Shown: positions 26,769-39,700 of the stretch, piece by piece
How positions within the stretch are numbered: position 1 is the stretch's first letter
Layout: every line of letters begins with the position of its first letter
Source of the DNA: Glossina fuscipes
Taxonomy: Eukaryota; Arthropoda; Insecta; Diptera; Glossinidae
NCBI RefSeq assembly: GCF_014805625.2
Contig: NW_023998423.1
Span: forward strand, 16,175,953-16,239,952
Length of the DNA stretch: 64,000 nucleotides
Direction of reading: 5' to 3'
Notes under the pieces: generated by a model
What the model was told of the DNA's origin: nothing
The model's input: only the letters and a program-made list of their open reading frames with translations
Database searches by the model: none
Program-made: the position numbers and the translations under genes

Positions 26769-27402
26769 GCAAAATTTGTTTGGTTCATATTTTCTTTTAT
26801 ATGAATGGACAATTTTATTGTAACCGACTACGTTACCTAACGAACAAAAGAGAAAAGGAAAAACCCATGCTTACGTAACAATTTTTTAAAAAGTTTCTTT
26901 TTCGCGTTTCTTGCACAGCATTTCCTTTCGTCTTTCGTTAGCATGAAATTTAAACTAACCGTAAACTATGATAAATTCATAGCGAACATAAATCTTGTTC
27001 CATGACCATCGCTTAAGTGCACATCTGCAAGTTTAAAGAGAACAAATTAACATTAAGTTTATGAGTTAAGAACATACAGAAAAGCCTTTTTCCAAGCCTG
27101 GCACAGCATAAACTCAATCGTCGCCTATTCAGTAACAAATTTTCTTACAATTAAAATAATTTCTTAAAGTTCCCAAAGATATTCTTCAATATAATTTTGC
27201 AAATATCTCAAAAAAAAAAAAAAAAACAATTGCTTTCTTAATTACATAAAAAATTCATCAAATTGTAAAGGAAAACTCATAAAAACACTTTTTTCATACC
27301 TTTGCTAAAAATTAGAAAAAAAGAATACTTTTCGTTTATTTACAAAGAATATTTATTGTGAACAATACACATGCATACACACACACTTGCACATGCATAA
27401 TA

Positions 27403-27444
27403 CTGTCAAGGAAGTGATGGGACTGTCAAGGAAGTGATGGGAAT
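27403..27444 (+). repeat. 21-bp tandem duplication
   Basis: ACTGTCAAGGAAGTGATGGG occurs twice in direct succession. A weaker relative (TTGTCAAGAAAGTATCGG) follows at about 27504. Confidence 0.75.
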
Positions 27445-27559
27445 TGAAAGTAAATTTTTTATATCAGATGTTAAAAGCAATACGACATATAATATCCATG
27501 TGTTGTCAAGAAAGTATCGGTACTGGTCTATTCAAGAAAGATCAGAGGCTCCACATTCA

Positions 27560-28185
27560 GTATATATATTCTTAATCAGCGTCAAATTCTGAATGGATTT
27601 AACTATGTCCGCCTGTATAAGATCTGTTATAAACATTCTCCCGCTCGCAAAGAGAAAGGAAGGAAAGGACAACTCTACAATACTACTTAAAGTGAGAACA
27701 CCTCTGATCTCTGAAAAGGAATGAAAGATTGGTTTTTTGCTCATTACTCATAAACTGCAGCAGATAGTTCTACAAAAATTTGAACATATATTCTATGAGT
27801 GATTCTGTACTACCTGCACAAATTGAGGAGGCCTGTTCAATATTATAGTGGACGACAATTTAATATTTTCGTTTAGTAATTTTACGCACAGAAACAAGCT
27901 GCAAAAACCTTGTTCGGAATGCACTTCAGTATTTTTGTCCCTTCATCCGTCTGTCCATCCGTTCATCTGTCTATCTGTCCGTGTACGCAATCGTGTGGTA
28001 TATGTGGTAAATGTTCTCCCCTCCGTAAAGGTGACGATATCGTCAATAAATTTGGAAAGCAGCCTAAACCGGTCAAAGGATATGCCTACAACGCCCACAC
28101 GTCTATGAAAAAAAACTGTGAATACCTTTGCTTGTCATGTTTTTTGCTAGTTACCCATAAAGTGGTGTGTATAAAAGATTCAAGG
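27560..28185 (+). repeat. Dispersed repeat family 1, copy b
   Basis: Collinear with the 13.0 kb copy: TATATATTCTTAATCAGCGTC, TATGTCCGCCTGT, TTTTGCTCATTACTCATAAA, CTGCAGCAGATA, ATTATAGTGGAC, CGCAGAAACAAGCTGC, CCGTCTGTCC, TTCTCCCC, TCAAAGGATATGCC and GTGTATAAAAGATTC. Divergence is high, so both copies are old. Confidence 0.6.
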
Positions 28186-29612
28186 ACTGAACATAGTATT
28201 CTTATTTGTTTAATGATGGGATCAAGATAAGCGTTCGCTCAAGTGCGTCTTTCTACTTATGGTTTGAGTTGTAACAGAGAAATTTTGAGTTTCGTATAAA
28301 ATACCGAAATTACGAGTTGATTGAGAAATGTTTAAAAAAACCTACGTTAACGGTATTCTATGACAATATATAGCCATTGAGGTGACACGAAACATTCAAG
28401 ATTGGCCCTCAAATGCAGGGATGAAAGCTATCTTTACTCCGATCGAGAACTTATTTCATCCAATGAAGGAAAGAGGGTAAAATCATAATCGTGGTTTTGG
28501 AAAAATGTGTCTTGTGGCTGTGTGTGCACGACATGTTCATTGCATTCCAAAAAATATATTCTGCATCTGACTAAGTCTTCTATGAAACTTCATGTATAGT
28601 GGAATCTTTTTGAACATTTTATATTCTTTTACGTACCATAAGGCAAGTGATTTTGCCATTTCTAAATGGCTAAAGCATCTACCGAGAGCCCTAGTCCTTA
28701 TATTTCTTTAACATATGCCGTTATATTTCGGAAATGGTCACTTTACTAATAACTTTTCTTATTAAGTTCATAAAGCAATTTCAACATTTCCAAGCATTTT
28801 GAGAATTTAAATGCAATTTGATGCACTTCTGTTTAAAAATTCCGGTATGATGTAAAAAGCAAAATTATTAGTTTTTTTTTTTTTATGTTTATTGTATCCT
28901 AAGTCGCCCTTGTGTATTTCATAAACATCAATTTATGAGAGATTACTTGTAGAATAACTTAACATTTTTAAGATTCATCGAAAAGTTGAGTAAATAAAAC
29001 ACGTTTAATATTTTGAACATAAGTCATTAAGTTTTAATCTAAAATTGTTCATTGATGTACAGGAAAATGTTTGCAGTTTTTGGCTGCCAGCCTAAAAACA
29101 TGCTTATCTTCTATCTCTTTGTCTACATATATCAAGCAAATACCACTTTAAGCATTATGGCAACCATACGCTCAGATCTAAAGTGATATGAATGGACATC
29201 TCGCTTACGTACGTGTGGAACTGAAGTTGTGTCCATGTGGCATATGCATTGCACCAATCATTCGCAATGATATGTGTTGTTAAGCTAACATTCAAGTGTT
29301 GGAACGAAGCATGCATACATACATAGATGAATATTGTTCATTATTTTTTTTGTTTTTCGTTTCCCTCATGATAACACATTTGAAAATGTGCAAAAAACGT
29401 AAAATATAACTCCTTTTTCTTCTCTTCTTCTTTTTTTCATTTTTTTTTTATTTTTTTGCTATTGTTTGATACGAAATACTGCCTGTCAGTCATTATCACG
29501 ACACATGACTCAAGTGTATAGGATTCTCAGTACTTAACTCAAATTGAAGAGCTATTAATAATGCTTAGAGAGCATTTTTAAGTCTATTATATATGTGTAT
29601 ATATCATGTGCA

Positions 29613-29665
29613 CAGAGAGCGAGAGAGAGAGAGAGACAGATAGAGATAGAGAGAGGAAGCCAGAA
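29613..29665 (+). repeat. (GA)n / GATA-like microsatellite
   Basis: GAGAGAGA tract changing to GACAGATAGAGATAGAGAGAGG. Confidence 0.8.
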
Positions 29666-29999
29666 AAAGGGAAAGAAAAAGAAATGAACAACAGTATGTG
29701 TCAGAAATTACCATAATTTGAAGTTAAATATGAATAAGAAGAAGAAGATATCTTTTTAATTATATTTTCTATTTAATATGTACATGAATCCTTACTATCG
29801 ACATATGATACAAAAAAAAACAACATTTATGTCAAAAGTTTTATGAATTTACAAACAAATGAAAGCTAATAGATGTACATTTTGGAAAAAATACATCAAA
29901 TTTAAGAGAAGTATTAGCAGAGTTAAAAAACTTTTTGCTGTAGTTGCATACGCATATGATTGACGTTAACGTTGTTTATTGAAAAGAGAAAATCTCAGT

Positions 30000-30425
30000 T
30001 AGACTTGTAATATTATTAGCATTATCCATCCTTCCAGAGAGTCTCCCCTGCTGATCCACAAAGTTATTGTAAAAGAATGGAAAGACGAGTATCATGTTTT
30101 AGTTAGAGATAAAAGTGCCCGGCTTTTTAACTAAAGGAAAATTTGCAACATGGGAATTTAAAATACTTCATAGTAATCACACTTATGACAAGGTATACTT
30201 CAAAAAGATTAAAGTGCCGTTCACTGATAATTGCGAAGAACGTAACATTGCTGAGTCTGCCGAACATCTAATTTTTGATTGCAGAAGGTTTGACATCCTT
30301 AGATAGTCTTTCAGTATGTTTAGCCTTTAAAACAATTTATATGAAATTTTTCGTGCTAGGAACTTTACGCATCTTAAGCAGCTGACTGCCTTTATCAAAT
30401 CAGCTGATTTCTCTTTCTAATCTTC
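30000..30425 (+). pseudogene. Non-LTR retrotransposon 3' end fragment
   Basis: A frame at about 30115-30306 contains FLTKGKFATWEF, then E-S-A-E-H-L-I-F-D-C-R-R-F, the cysteine/histidine signature that ends many Jockey/R1/I-type ORF2 proteins (AEH-hydrophobic-F-x-C-x-RF). After a TAG it continues with YEIFRARNFTHLKQLTAFIKS. The reverse transcriptase and 5' part are not seen. The element is 5'-truncated and inactive. Confidence 0.6.
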
Positions 30426-31209
30426 TATACTCATAATTTTGCTCATATATACAGATCACCTATACTTTTTTCTTTTCCGGCATTATTAGCCGGGATTTCG
30501 ACTGTACCGTGCCTTATGGGAATAACTGCGGAACAGTACATTACCTGTTTAACAAGCATAAGCACCACATTTAAAAAAAAAAGAGCGCTCACAACACCTT
30601 CGCTCATAAGTCCTTTATGGAAAAAGGTTGCGACCACTTTTTGGACGGGTTTCGTAGATGGTAGCATGGCTGGGAAAACTGCATAGGCTTACAAGGAAAC
30701 TATGTAGAGAAATAAAAATCAATTTAAAGAAAAAATGTCTTGTTACCTTGTTAAGTCTTTAACTATTCAATCAGCCCTCGTGTAATGAGCGCCTATTTAT
30801 TATTTCGCAAAAATTGCCGTCATGAGCACTTTGAAAAATCGATCGTAAATAACACAAAAAGACAGGGCATAGTGTCATATCCCGTCAGACTGTGAATACC
30901 TAAATATCTTTTGCATTATCATAGGATCGAAAGACTATACATATTCTTTGCTAAGGGTAGATCTTATATAAAAATTCATTAACCAACAGAGTACGTAGTA
31001 CATACTATAAATATTAAATTTAATGAATCTTGAAAGTCTTGAATGAAGAGCAACAACAAGCGATGAAAGCTGATTATCAAGAACTAATTGATTGATAAGA
31101 GAATAGAATCGAAAGAAAATGAAAAACAATATCTCTTATTATCCCGAAACTCTATTCTTATACGAATTTATTTATAATTTTTTTTTCTCTTCTCGTTTCT
31201 TTATTACAG

Positions 31210-31297
31210 TTCATCAATTTTCATTACAATGTTATTGACAAACCATACAACAAACACTGAGCCTATAATTTTTGCCTATTTGGCAATGATACATCAG
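31210..31297 (+). other. Exon-like segment with one open frame
   Basis: 88 bases between a pyrimidine-rich acceptor ending TTATTACAG (31209) and the donor CAG/GTAAGA (31298). The second frame is open throughout and includes an ATG at 31230. The other two frames have stops. It may be a leader exon of stan or a chance match. No protein family is recognised. Confidence 0.3.
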
Positions 31298-33534
31298 GTA
31301 AGACATACCCACCTATACTCTGATTTATATCTGTTATTAAGATGAGGCTAGGAATGTTATGTTGGCCATCGTTTAAGAATGATGTAAACCATAAAAAACT
31401 TCTCAGTGTTTAAGTGTATGCGCATTTTATGTATTCATAGCTGTTACTGATGAATGTGTTTATAGCTCTTATCTGTTCCTTTTCCTCAAATGCTTTCAAT
31501 TGTTTTGAACAGCTCTTGCACACTTTTTGTATACATAGATTGTTATTGAGCTCTTCATACGACAACATCTGGTTTAATGGATAAGTGTATATGTATTTTA
31601 TATGAAGATATATAGAAAAAATTTTATTTCATTGATTTACTTCATCGATATAACGGAAATCCAATAAACAGTTTTGTTTTTGCGTTTCCCTTTCGTTATA
31701 TACTCATTCACTCTATCCTTAAATGAAAGGATCCGTATTCATGATAATCGAAAACACAATGAATGAATTCTTTATCAATAGATAGATATTCTTGTTGTTT
31801 CAGAGTTACTGTTACAAATAGAAGCCTTTTTCATTATTGTAAACATCGTTTACATTTCTGCAGTCACTCATTCTCTTCTAGAGTGACAAACTGACATTTG
31901 AATTCATTCCGGTACCATTCCAAAATACATTATATTTATTGTCAACTTTATTGCTTTATTTATCTCAAATTCGATAAAACACAACATTTGTTTTAATCCT
32001 ATAGATAGTTATAGGTAAGGAAATTTTATTTAGATTCTTCTTAACGCAATAAAGTGACGTCTCCAGAAGCAAATGTCCTTTTAATCTGCCGAGATCCTTT
32101 TTCGAACTCGTCGACCATGGTGACTACTATCGGGAGACCCAGACGTTGGATGAAGAATGAAACGAAAGCTATAGGATGTAGAAGCGAAGACTATTAAGGC
32201 AATGCATATTTCCCTGCCAAGTTGCGTTCGGGTTCTCCTTCTTCCTTCAGACTCTATGGATTCATCGTCGTATGCCTCCTTAGTTGGAATATACATTTTA
32301 CTTCGATATGTCAATTCATTTGACCTCCCACTGTGAAGTAAATTTCCTTAAGAAAGACAAACTTTGACCAATCCATAATGTAATATGCACTATGTAATGG
32401 CTAGCATTATTTATGTTAAATTTCAATTATAGAATTTCGAAAGTATAGACATCATAGTATTAATTACTAATTTTGCTATGGCACCTAAATTGTCTTTACG
32501 TCCATACATTTATGCAAATGCTGTCAGGAAAGTGCGGGCAATCGGCAAAAAAAGCCTCAAGTTTTCATCAATCTACGTAAACTCTTTAAAAATGGACTAC
32601 ATTTAAATCGAGACACTTAGAACGACATCTAACCAATTGCACGTTCAGTTAACATGATCTTTGAAATATTCCTTATAGACTTAAACTTGGTTAAACCGTT
32701 TCTTCGATATTTTCGATATTTTTGTTTGTGTGATTTCAATCAAGTTAGTCGGAGCTAATTTGAATTCGACTAACAAGCAAATCCTTTGCTCGGAGATGTT
32801 TGTCTTTAGTGCTTAGATATCTTTCGAGTTTGTGGACGAAAATTCTTCTATTCCCACCATAACATTCTACACCACGACTTATCCTTTATTTATTAGTTGC
32901 CAAAATTGCTATGACCAATAAAACTTTTCGAACTCTCTCTCACTCTCAATTCCGATGATGATTTTGCAATATTTTTTTTTAAATTTAAAGAAGTTAAAGT
33001 TTATATTCTATCAAAGTTTTTTTTAGAAGAAAATCGATTTCCTTCTAACTGAAAGGAATTATTAATAATAATAAAAAAAGAATGAAAAATTTCATAATTA
33101 TGATGGAAAATTGGCCAAATCAAAAATTTCAACGGAAATAATAAACACCATAGTTTCGCCTAAAAGAAGGCAAAGAAAATATTTATAGTTTTTCCTAAAA
33201 GCAGGCAAATATTTTTTTGCATATATATATATTTTTTTTTTTTTAAAGTATCTTTACTATGCATTCTCTAACTTGCGAAACAAAAGTTAACTCCCCGTTA
33301 TGAATTTCTAATTAAATTTTTTACTTTACCAAGTTTCCAAATTTTTCATTTAAAAGATTCACTAACTTCGTTTGTTTTTTATTTCCTTTTTTAAAAAAAA
33401 AAAAAACAGCATAAACTTGCTCTATAAGTTTTCTGTATAATGAAATTACTGAAATTCTTCTTCATTTTTAATACAGTTTTAATAAGTTTTTCTTGAACAA
33501 TTTCCAAAAAATCATTTGCAGATCAACTCAACTA

Positions 33535-33625
33535 TGTACGTTCGTTTGTATATCCATTTGTTTGTTTATTTGTTTGATTGCTTGTTTGTTTGTTTGTGTG
33601 TTTGTTTGCATGCATTTGTTCCATT
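33535..33625 (+). repeat. (TTTG)n-rich microsatellite
   Basis: Imperfect runs of TTTG/TTTA. A 28-base poly-T follows about 300 bases later. Confidence 0.7.
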
Positions 33626-33889
33626 TTAATCGGGCCGCACAATTCAATTACGAGAAGATGATTTTGACGTTTTACCAGAAACAAACGAAAAATTGCCTTG
33701 AAAAACTTTTCCAAACACTTCGAAAACAAAGCCAGAAGTGATGTAACAAAAGAAATGAAGGACAAAGAAAAATAGAAAATAGAAAAGAAAAATATGTAAA
33801 GAATGCTTGAGCCGGCAAGTTTTACCAATCAAAAGTTACAATCCAACCAATATTATCCTTTTCTGCACAGCGTAGTCGTTTTTCGCTGT

Positions 33890-33953
33890 TTCTTCCTTTC
33901 TTTCTCTTTCTCTTTCTCTTTCTTGTTTTTTTTTTTTTTTTTTTTTTTTTTTT
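33890..33953 (+). repeat. (TTTCTC)n then poly-T
   Basis: Pyrimidine-only stretch: CTTT/CTCT repeats, then 28 T. Confidence 0.85.
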
Positions 33954-35899
33954 CATTTTCCAGTTCCCTATGTTTGTTACTTTTTCATAGTCTTTAACCT
34001 TAATCAACTATAGAGTGTTTTTTTGCCTACACAAAGATTTAACAAGTCGGAGAAAGATTTGATGCATATATGTATGCTTGTGCATGCACCTAGAACCTTA
34101 TGTATCCGAGTAAAAGAAGATAATTTTGCAAATATTGCTCTTTGTGTTCATTGTAACCGCATAAACAAAGATACATCATCCGAAAACATTGTACATGCGT
34201 ATGTTCGGAAACAATACATACAAAAATTCAGACATAAAGTCAGTCACCGTTACTCTCGTTACTAACAAAGCTTGGCACAAGAGACCAGAACACTATAATG
34301 GATATAATCATAAGTAACAACAATAACGGTACGAAGAAAAAAAAAAAAAAATGGAAAAAAAAAAAACAGAAGACAGGAAAATAAAACAACACAGAGCGCA
34401 CAAAGATGACAATAATAGCAACAAAATCAACAACACTAACAACAAAAATGACAATTACAACGAGAATGGCAACGACAACGACAACAACTACAACTACGGT
34501 TGCTGTACTAAAGGGTTTTTTTTTAATAAATTTTTTTTTTTTTTTCTTACTGCTATTTCCCTTTGACTACCGATAAATTGAAAACAAAGCGCTTACCCAT
34601 ATTGGCGTATGCGTTGTCCGTGGATTAAATAGCGAAAAAAATGTTTTCGAACAAATTTCTTGATGCGCTCAAGTATTCAATTTTGATTGAATTTTATGCA
34701 TTGCCTCTGGGTAAAATATTAAAAATTTTAAAAATTTCTTAACTCTCCAAATTTTGCCCCTTTGTCTATCTCTAGGAAGATGAAAACATTATGACCTAAA
34801 CTTTATTTTACAACAAACGTGCACTGAGATGTTTCGTAGGATGAAAATTAAAATTTTAAAAATGTAATGCGTACTTTTACTTTCTTTACTTGCATAGCTA
34901 TCGCAAAAACGTGAAAATACTCTATTATTGTGTGCTGAGGTGTTTTTCAATGAAAGTACACACATATATTTGGAATGAGTCTTTTTTATATATTTGCCTC
35001 ATTGTTTGCCAATCTCTCGGCCATGGTAGCTGAAACATGCACAGAAATATGAGTCACAAGTATTCTCCGTTGCGTTGATATATGAAGTTTAAATAGATTG
35101 CTAGCCTTAAGTTAAGGTTTCGCAATAGTTTGATGGCAAAAGACATTTCATAATCTTTTACTTTGCCCTTTTCTTTTAAAATTAATTTATATAAGAAATC
35201 TGTCAAGGTCGTTGATTACGTCGCACGGAACAGTTTGTTGATTTGATTTTTCTCATTTCTACTACTGCTTTTATAGCAAACCCCCAGGCGTCAAGAATTA
35301 CATTTTATTCTTGTTAGTGAATTTTGCTACAGATATTTAAACTCCAATCAATATGCTGCATATAACATCAGTTTTTTGGGTAAACAGCGTAATGTTATTA
35401 AAGGGTAAGATGAGTACATCACTGCGCTTAAATTTTCATGCATATCACTGAAAAAATTCGGCTTTCCATTTATAACAACCGAAAACAAGCAACAAAAATT
35501 ACATTAGAATGGTAGGCGGCTCTAACAACTTACAAAAATAGATTTTTAGATAGTTTTTTTTTTTTTTTTTTGGATGGAAGGAAAAGTAAAGGAATAATAA
35601 TATTTGAGAATTTATTATAATAAAAAAAAAAGTAGCAACATTAGAGCCACTCTCCCGAGACCCTTTCAATCTAAAGGGCTCTGAAGCCCAGGACAATATT
35701 GGTGTAAATTTGACTTTTAAAAAAAATCATTTAATCCAGACGCGAATAGCTAGAGAATCACGTAATACTTTTGAAAGCATTGATTTTGAGTGAAAAAGTT
35801 CAATTTTTGCTCAAACACCACAGTTTTATTATTAGGTGCTTGCCTTATTTTTGGCCAACGACTTTTGAGTTATTCAACGTATGCCCATGCTAAGCACGA

Positions 35900-36445
35900 A
35901 AAATTGCATTATTCAGTTCCATAATATCCCAATTGTCAATTTGTATTTCAACGAATTAACAGCGGTAATTTTGATATTCATGACATAGAACGGCCTGAAG
36001 GTGACAAGAAGAAGAACCTCGAAAACAATGAATTGCAGGACTTTTTGGACGAGAACCGATTTCAAACTCTTCAGCAACTCTCGAACAGCTTAGCCATTGA
36101 CAAATTCAATATTTCTAGACCTTTACAGGCGATGGTAAAGATCGAAAGGGAGAAAGAATGGCTATCTCGCAAATTGACTGAACATGACTGATTTTAGCCA
36201 CTTGTTGCAAGACTTGCCCAGTGATACATTGTTAGAGCTCGAATGGGAACGTCTGGTCCACCAAGCATGGCGCTTTCTTATTACCACTTATTTAGATCAA
36301 TGCAGCATGGATTTGCTCTCACGCGTCTCCGCGAACCTCAAGAAGCGTGAAAATGGATCGGTGGTTGGACCGCTGCCAGCCCAAGTTTTTTCGATACGAT
36401 ATCGTAATGTTGCCAGAAATGTGGTAAAATAATTTGATTAATATG
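35900..36445 (+). pseudogene. Internally deleted mariner transposase, second lineage
   Basis: The 5' part (about 35955-36190) reads SGNFDIHDIERPEGD, then a helix-turn-helix-like stretch (LDENRFQTLQQLSNSLAID) and REKEWLSRKLTEHD. After a stop, the 3' part starts at about 36215 with LPSDTLLELEWERLVH and moves through other frames as YHLFRSMQHGF, WLDRCQPKFFRYDIVMLPEMW, typical of the mariner C-terminus. The catalytic middle, roughly half the protein, is missing and several frameshifts are present. The lineage differs from the copy at 24.5 kb. Confidence 0.8.
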
Positions 36446-36529
36446 CAATGAAAAAATTTTTCTCAATAAATGCCTTTTCAAGCGAAAAAATGGCCAAAAT
36501 TAACGCGATCACCCGATAACAAACTAGTA

Positions 36530-36740
36530 AAAACATTATAGTGGACCATAGCCAATCATCAAAATCTTCTGCACCACTTTCCTTAGATCAGGACTGTTCA
36601 AAATGAGGCGTTATATAGGCTGTGGACAGACAGACAGATAGACAGGCAATTGAGAGGCAGCGCTTCCAAATCGATAGGTATAGTAAATAATTGGTCTATC
36701 TGAAGTCCTTCTCTTGTATAACTTCGCATAAACTAGTTTA
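36530..36740 (+). repeat. Dispersed repeat family 2, copy b
   Basis: ACATTATAGTGGACCATAGCC, AAAATGAGGCGTTATATAGGC, a GACAGACAGACAGATAGACAG run, AAATCGATAGGTATAG and CTATCTGAAGTCCTTCTCTTG. It sits about 100 bases after the mariner remnant. Confidence 0.48.
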
Positions 36741-39700
36741 CGTACGTATCACAAGTAATGTACGGCAGAAAAATGTTCAAATTAATTTATCAAAAAAATC
36801 CCGAGAACTCCTCTGTGGAATATCAATTTAGGGTTGAAATGAAAAGAACGAAAATCGTTATATTGCCATTTATTAATTTTCAACTCCCACAATTGTTGTT
36901 TCAGATTATTTTTAACTGATAAATCGATCATTTAACTAATAGAGAAAAACTTGATTTTTTTAAAAATTTACGGATCCTGAATACAATTAGCCGTAACGAT
37001 CCGTTCACCAATCTATCTGTTTCATCTTGTTCTTGAAACGTCAGGCCGGCGGATAAGGCCGTATAAATTGTTCGGCGATGAAGAGGGATAAATCCGTCTT
37101 TGAACTTAGTACATAGAAAGAATGTAACCTAAAGTCGATAATGATCTAAAACTCGGGATCAATATTCACCGAAGTCATGTAGAATCCTAAGGAAACGCAA
37201 GCGTTGTCCATTTACGAACATTTTTGTAATTTTAACTTACGCTACAAAAATTAAGGCTTCCTATAAACTTCTGATTCGCAATACAAACAGGATCCGAACC
37301 GACTATAAGATGCAACAATATATTGATTTTTATATTGATTCAAAGAAATTGATATATAGCTTTCTGCCCCGAGTCATGTATTTTTGACATCGCATACAAC
37401 GTCATATGATCAGCTAGCGCTTTCTCTCAAAGTAATGTGAGAGCTATTCTGAAATGTGGCCATCAAAACCTTATCCTAGAGCATCAAGCGGTACGTAATT
37501 CTTAGTCTAAGGTTAGTCAGGATTTGAAAAGATTGACAGGCTTTTGCGCTTACGTGACTCGTAAAATTAAGAACATTTGCAAGTGAAAGGATAAAGAAAA
37601 TAATTTTTTTCTCTTCTCTCCTATCTCTCCTTTTTTTGTCTGTCCGTCTGTCTATCTGTCAACTACTCTCTTTCTCTCTCACTTTCCGCTTGAACTTTCT
37701 CCATATTCTTCCATTGCGTACAATTGATACATAGAAATGCGATTCGAAGGTAGTAAAAATGCCGTTCATTTCTTTCTTGACGCCTTAATATATTATAAGC
37801 TCTATGACAAGAATTTCCATGTCTTAAAAGTAATTGAATAATATATTCTACTCTTTGTGTTTGATTTTGTAAATAAATGGTTTCTCTATTTCGCGAAATT
37901 TCCATTTTAATCAACATTATAATTAGCACGATTGTAACAGAGTTAAGGTAATTAAGCCTTAAAGCTTATAAATAACAAATTTGCACAACACTATCGACAA
38001 AAAGTTTACTTTCTTAACTTGACAGCTGAGAAAGCCTCGATTAATTCGCTTACAATCTTGTTATAGATAAACATTTATTTAAATTTAAATGTAAATGTTG
38101 TCAGTGAAAATGAACAGCTGCTTGTATTTATCTTGTTGCCTGTAAATTCAAACCCCTACAATAATAACAGAAAAGATTACTCATCACTTGGCAATCTCAA
38201 CTAACCGCTTAATGAAAATGGACAAGAAAAACAAAAGAAGACAAAGCTTTCAATATTAATACTGTTTTGTTGAAATAATAAAAAGAAACTTTACGCTAAC
38301 AATAAAAACTATAAAAATGTAAGAGAGATCTTGTAGTTTGTTATTACAAAAATATAAATTTGTGGTAATAAATTTAAGTTAGTATCAACACAAAAAAAAA
38401 GAAATTAAATTTTTGTTAAATTTGGGCCTAAAACAAGGGAGTTGATTGCGTGTTAAACTTTTATATATTTCTTGGAAAAGTAATTTTCGGCAAAATGACG
38501 TAAAAGTAAATAAATACACGCGAAAAAGTCTTATACGCCTTGGAATAAATTTTTCTTACCCCTCAACTTAGACCGGTGTACATAAATCGCAGTGAAGTGT
38601 ATTAAGTATGGACATGGCAGTTAGCTGAATGAAGCTACTTGTGAATTTATTTTAGGAATAACTGCAAAGAACTATACTATTTGCGGGCGTGGTTATAGTT
38701 AAGCGTGGTTATTCTTGAACTTAAGGCATAGCCTTCAACCCGCGACCGTTAGCTTTCCCTAAATAGGCAACAAATAAACGTGCGCACGTATGGATATATG
38801 GATGGACGGACGGATTAATAAATCAACTTAAAATGTTACTCGCATTGCTTATTGCCGCCGTAGTTGCAAACGGAAAAACAAATTAAATAAACTCGCAACG
38901 TGCGAAGGTAAGTTGTAAAAAGACAGGCATTTATCCGGTCTAGACTAAAGGCTAATTTACATAATACTTGTTTATTTTTGGAATGAAAAAGTTTTAAAAG
39001 AAAAATCCCTTTAAACAGCAATAAGGCTTCATCATAATTTATATGCATATGCCGCCCCCTACCAAAGGAATGTAGAAAGTCTCTGTTAATTAGTTTGCTT
39101 ACGCTAACATTTATGCAAACATGCATATGTACATAAAGTCAAATAAAGAAGGGCTGTTGTAAAGAAAAAGAGGAATTAATTTAAATAAATTTTATTTAAT
39201 AATTCCATGATTTTTCATTTTAACAACATTATCATCGTTACCGCAACTCTATCAACACATCATAAACCACGCAGCGACACATTGCAATTATGCATTTAAT
39301 GATGTACTCATCGCATGCATGTGAATTTAAACAGCTATACATTTATAAAAATTTTTTTCTTTTTTTTTTTTTTTTTTTTCTGTTACAAATAAAATTTCAC
39401 ACGTTTTTTCTCTCATTTTTCCCTTTTCTTAACAATAATTTAACAAAATTTTTCTGCTTAACAAAGCGTGTAACTTTATATATATATATATATATGTACA
39501 CATATGTACATATATACACACGTATATATATAAATACTAATAATGCACATACAATGTTCATATCCACATGCACATAAACATGCAGATATTTAAAATTATA
39601 CCAATTTCTTTAACTGAAAATACCCACCAACATGTAACGGAAATGTTTAGTAACATAAATGTGTGGGTATGGTTGCACTCATATACTGGCGCTATGTTGC

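Larger units (their letters stand above)
25091..27559. other. No gene seen: microsatellites
   Basis: GA tracts, poly-T, the 21-bp duplication and AT-rich unique sequence. No frame above 90 codons. Confidence 0.5.
30426..35899. other. No gene seen apart from the exon-like segment at 31.2 kb
   Basis: AT-rich, with TTTG, TTTC, AAC and poly-T/poly-A tracts at 33.5-34.6 kb. Short frames overlap these tracts. Confidence 0.5.

Noticed and set aside
33803..33997. Open frames across the TTTCTC and poly-T tract
   Set aside because: Phe/Ser- or Lys-rich translations of a microsatellite.
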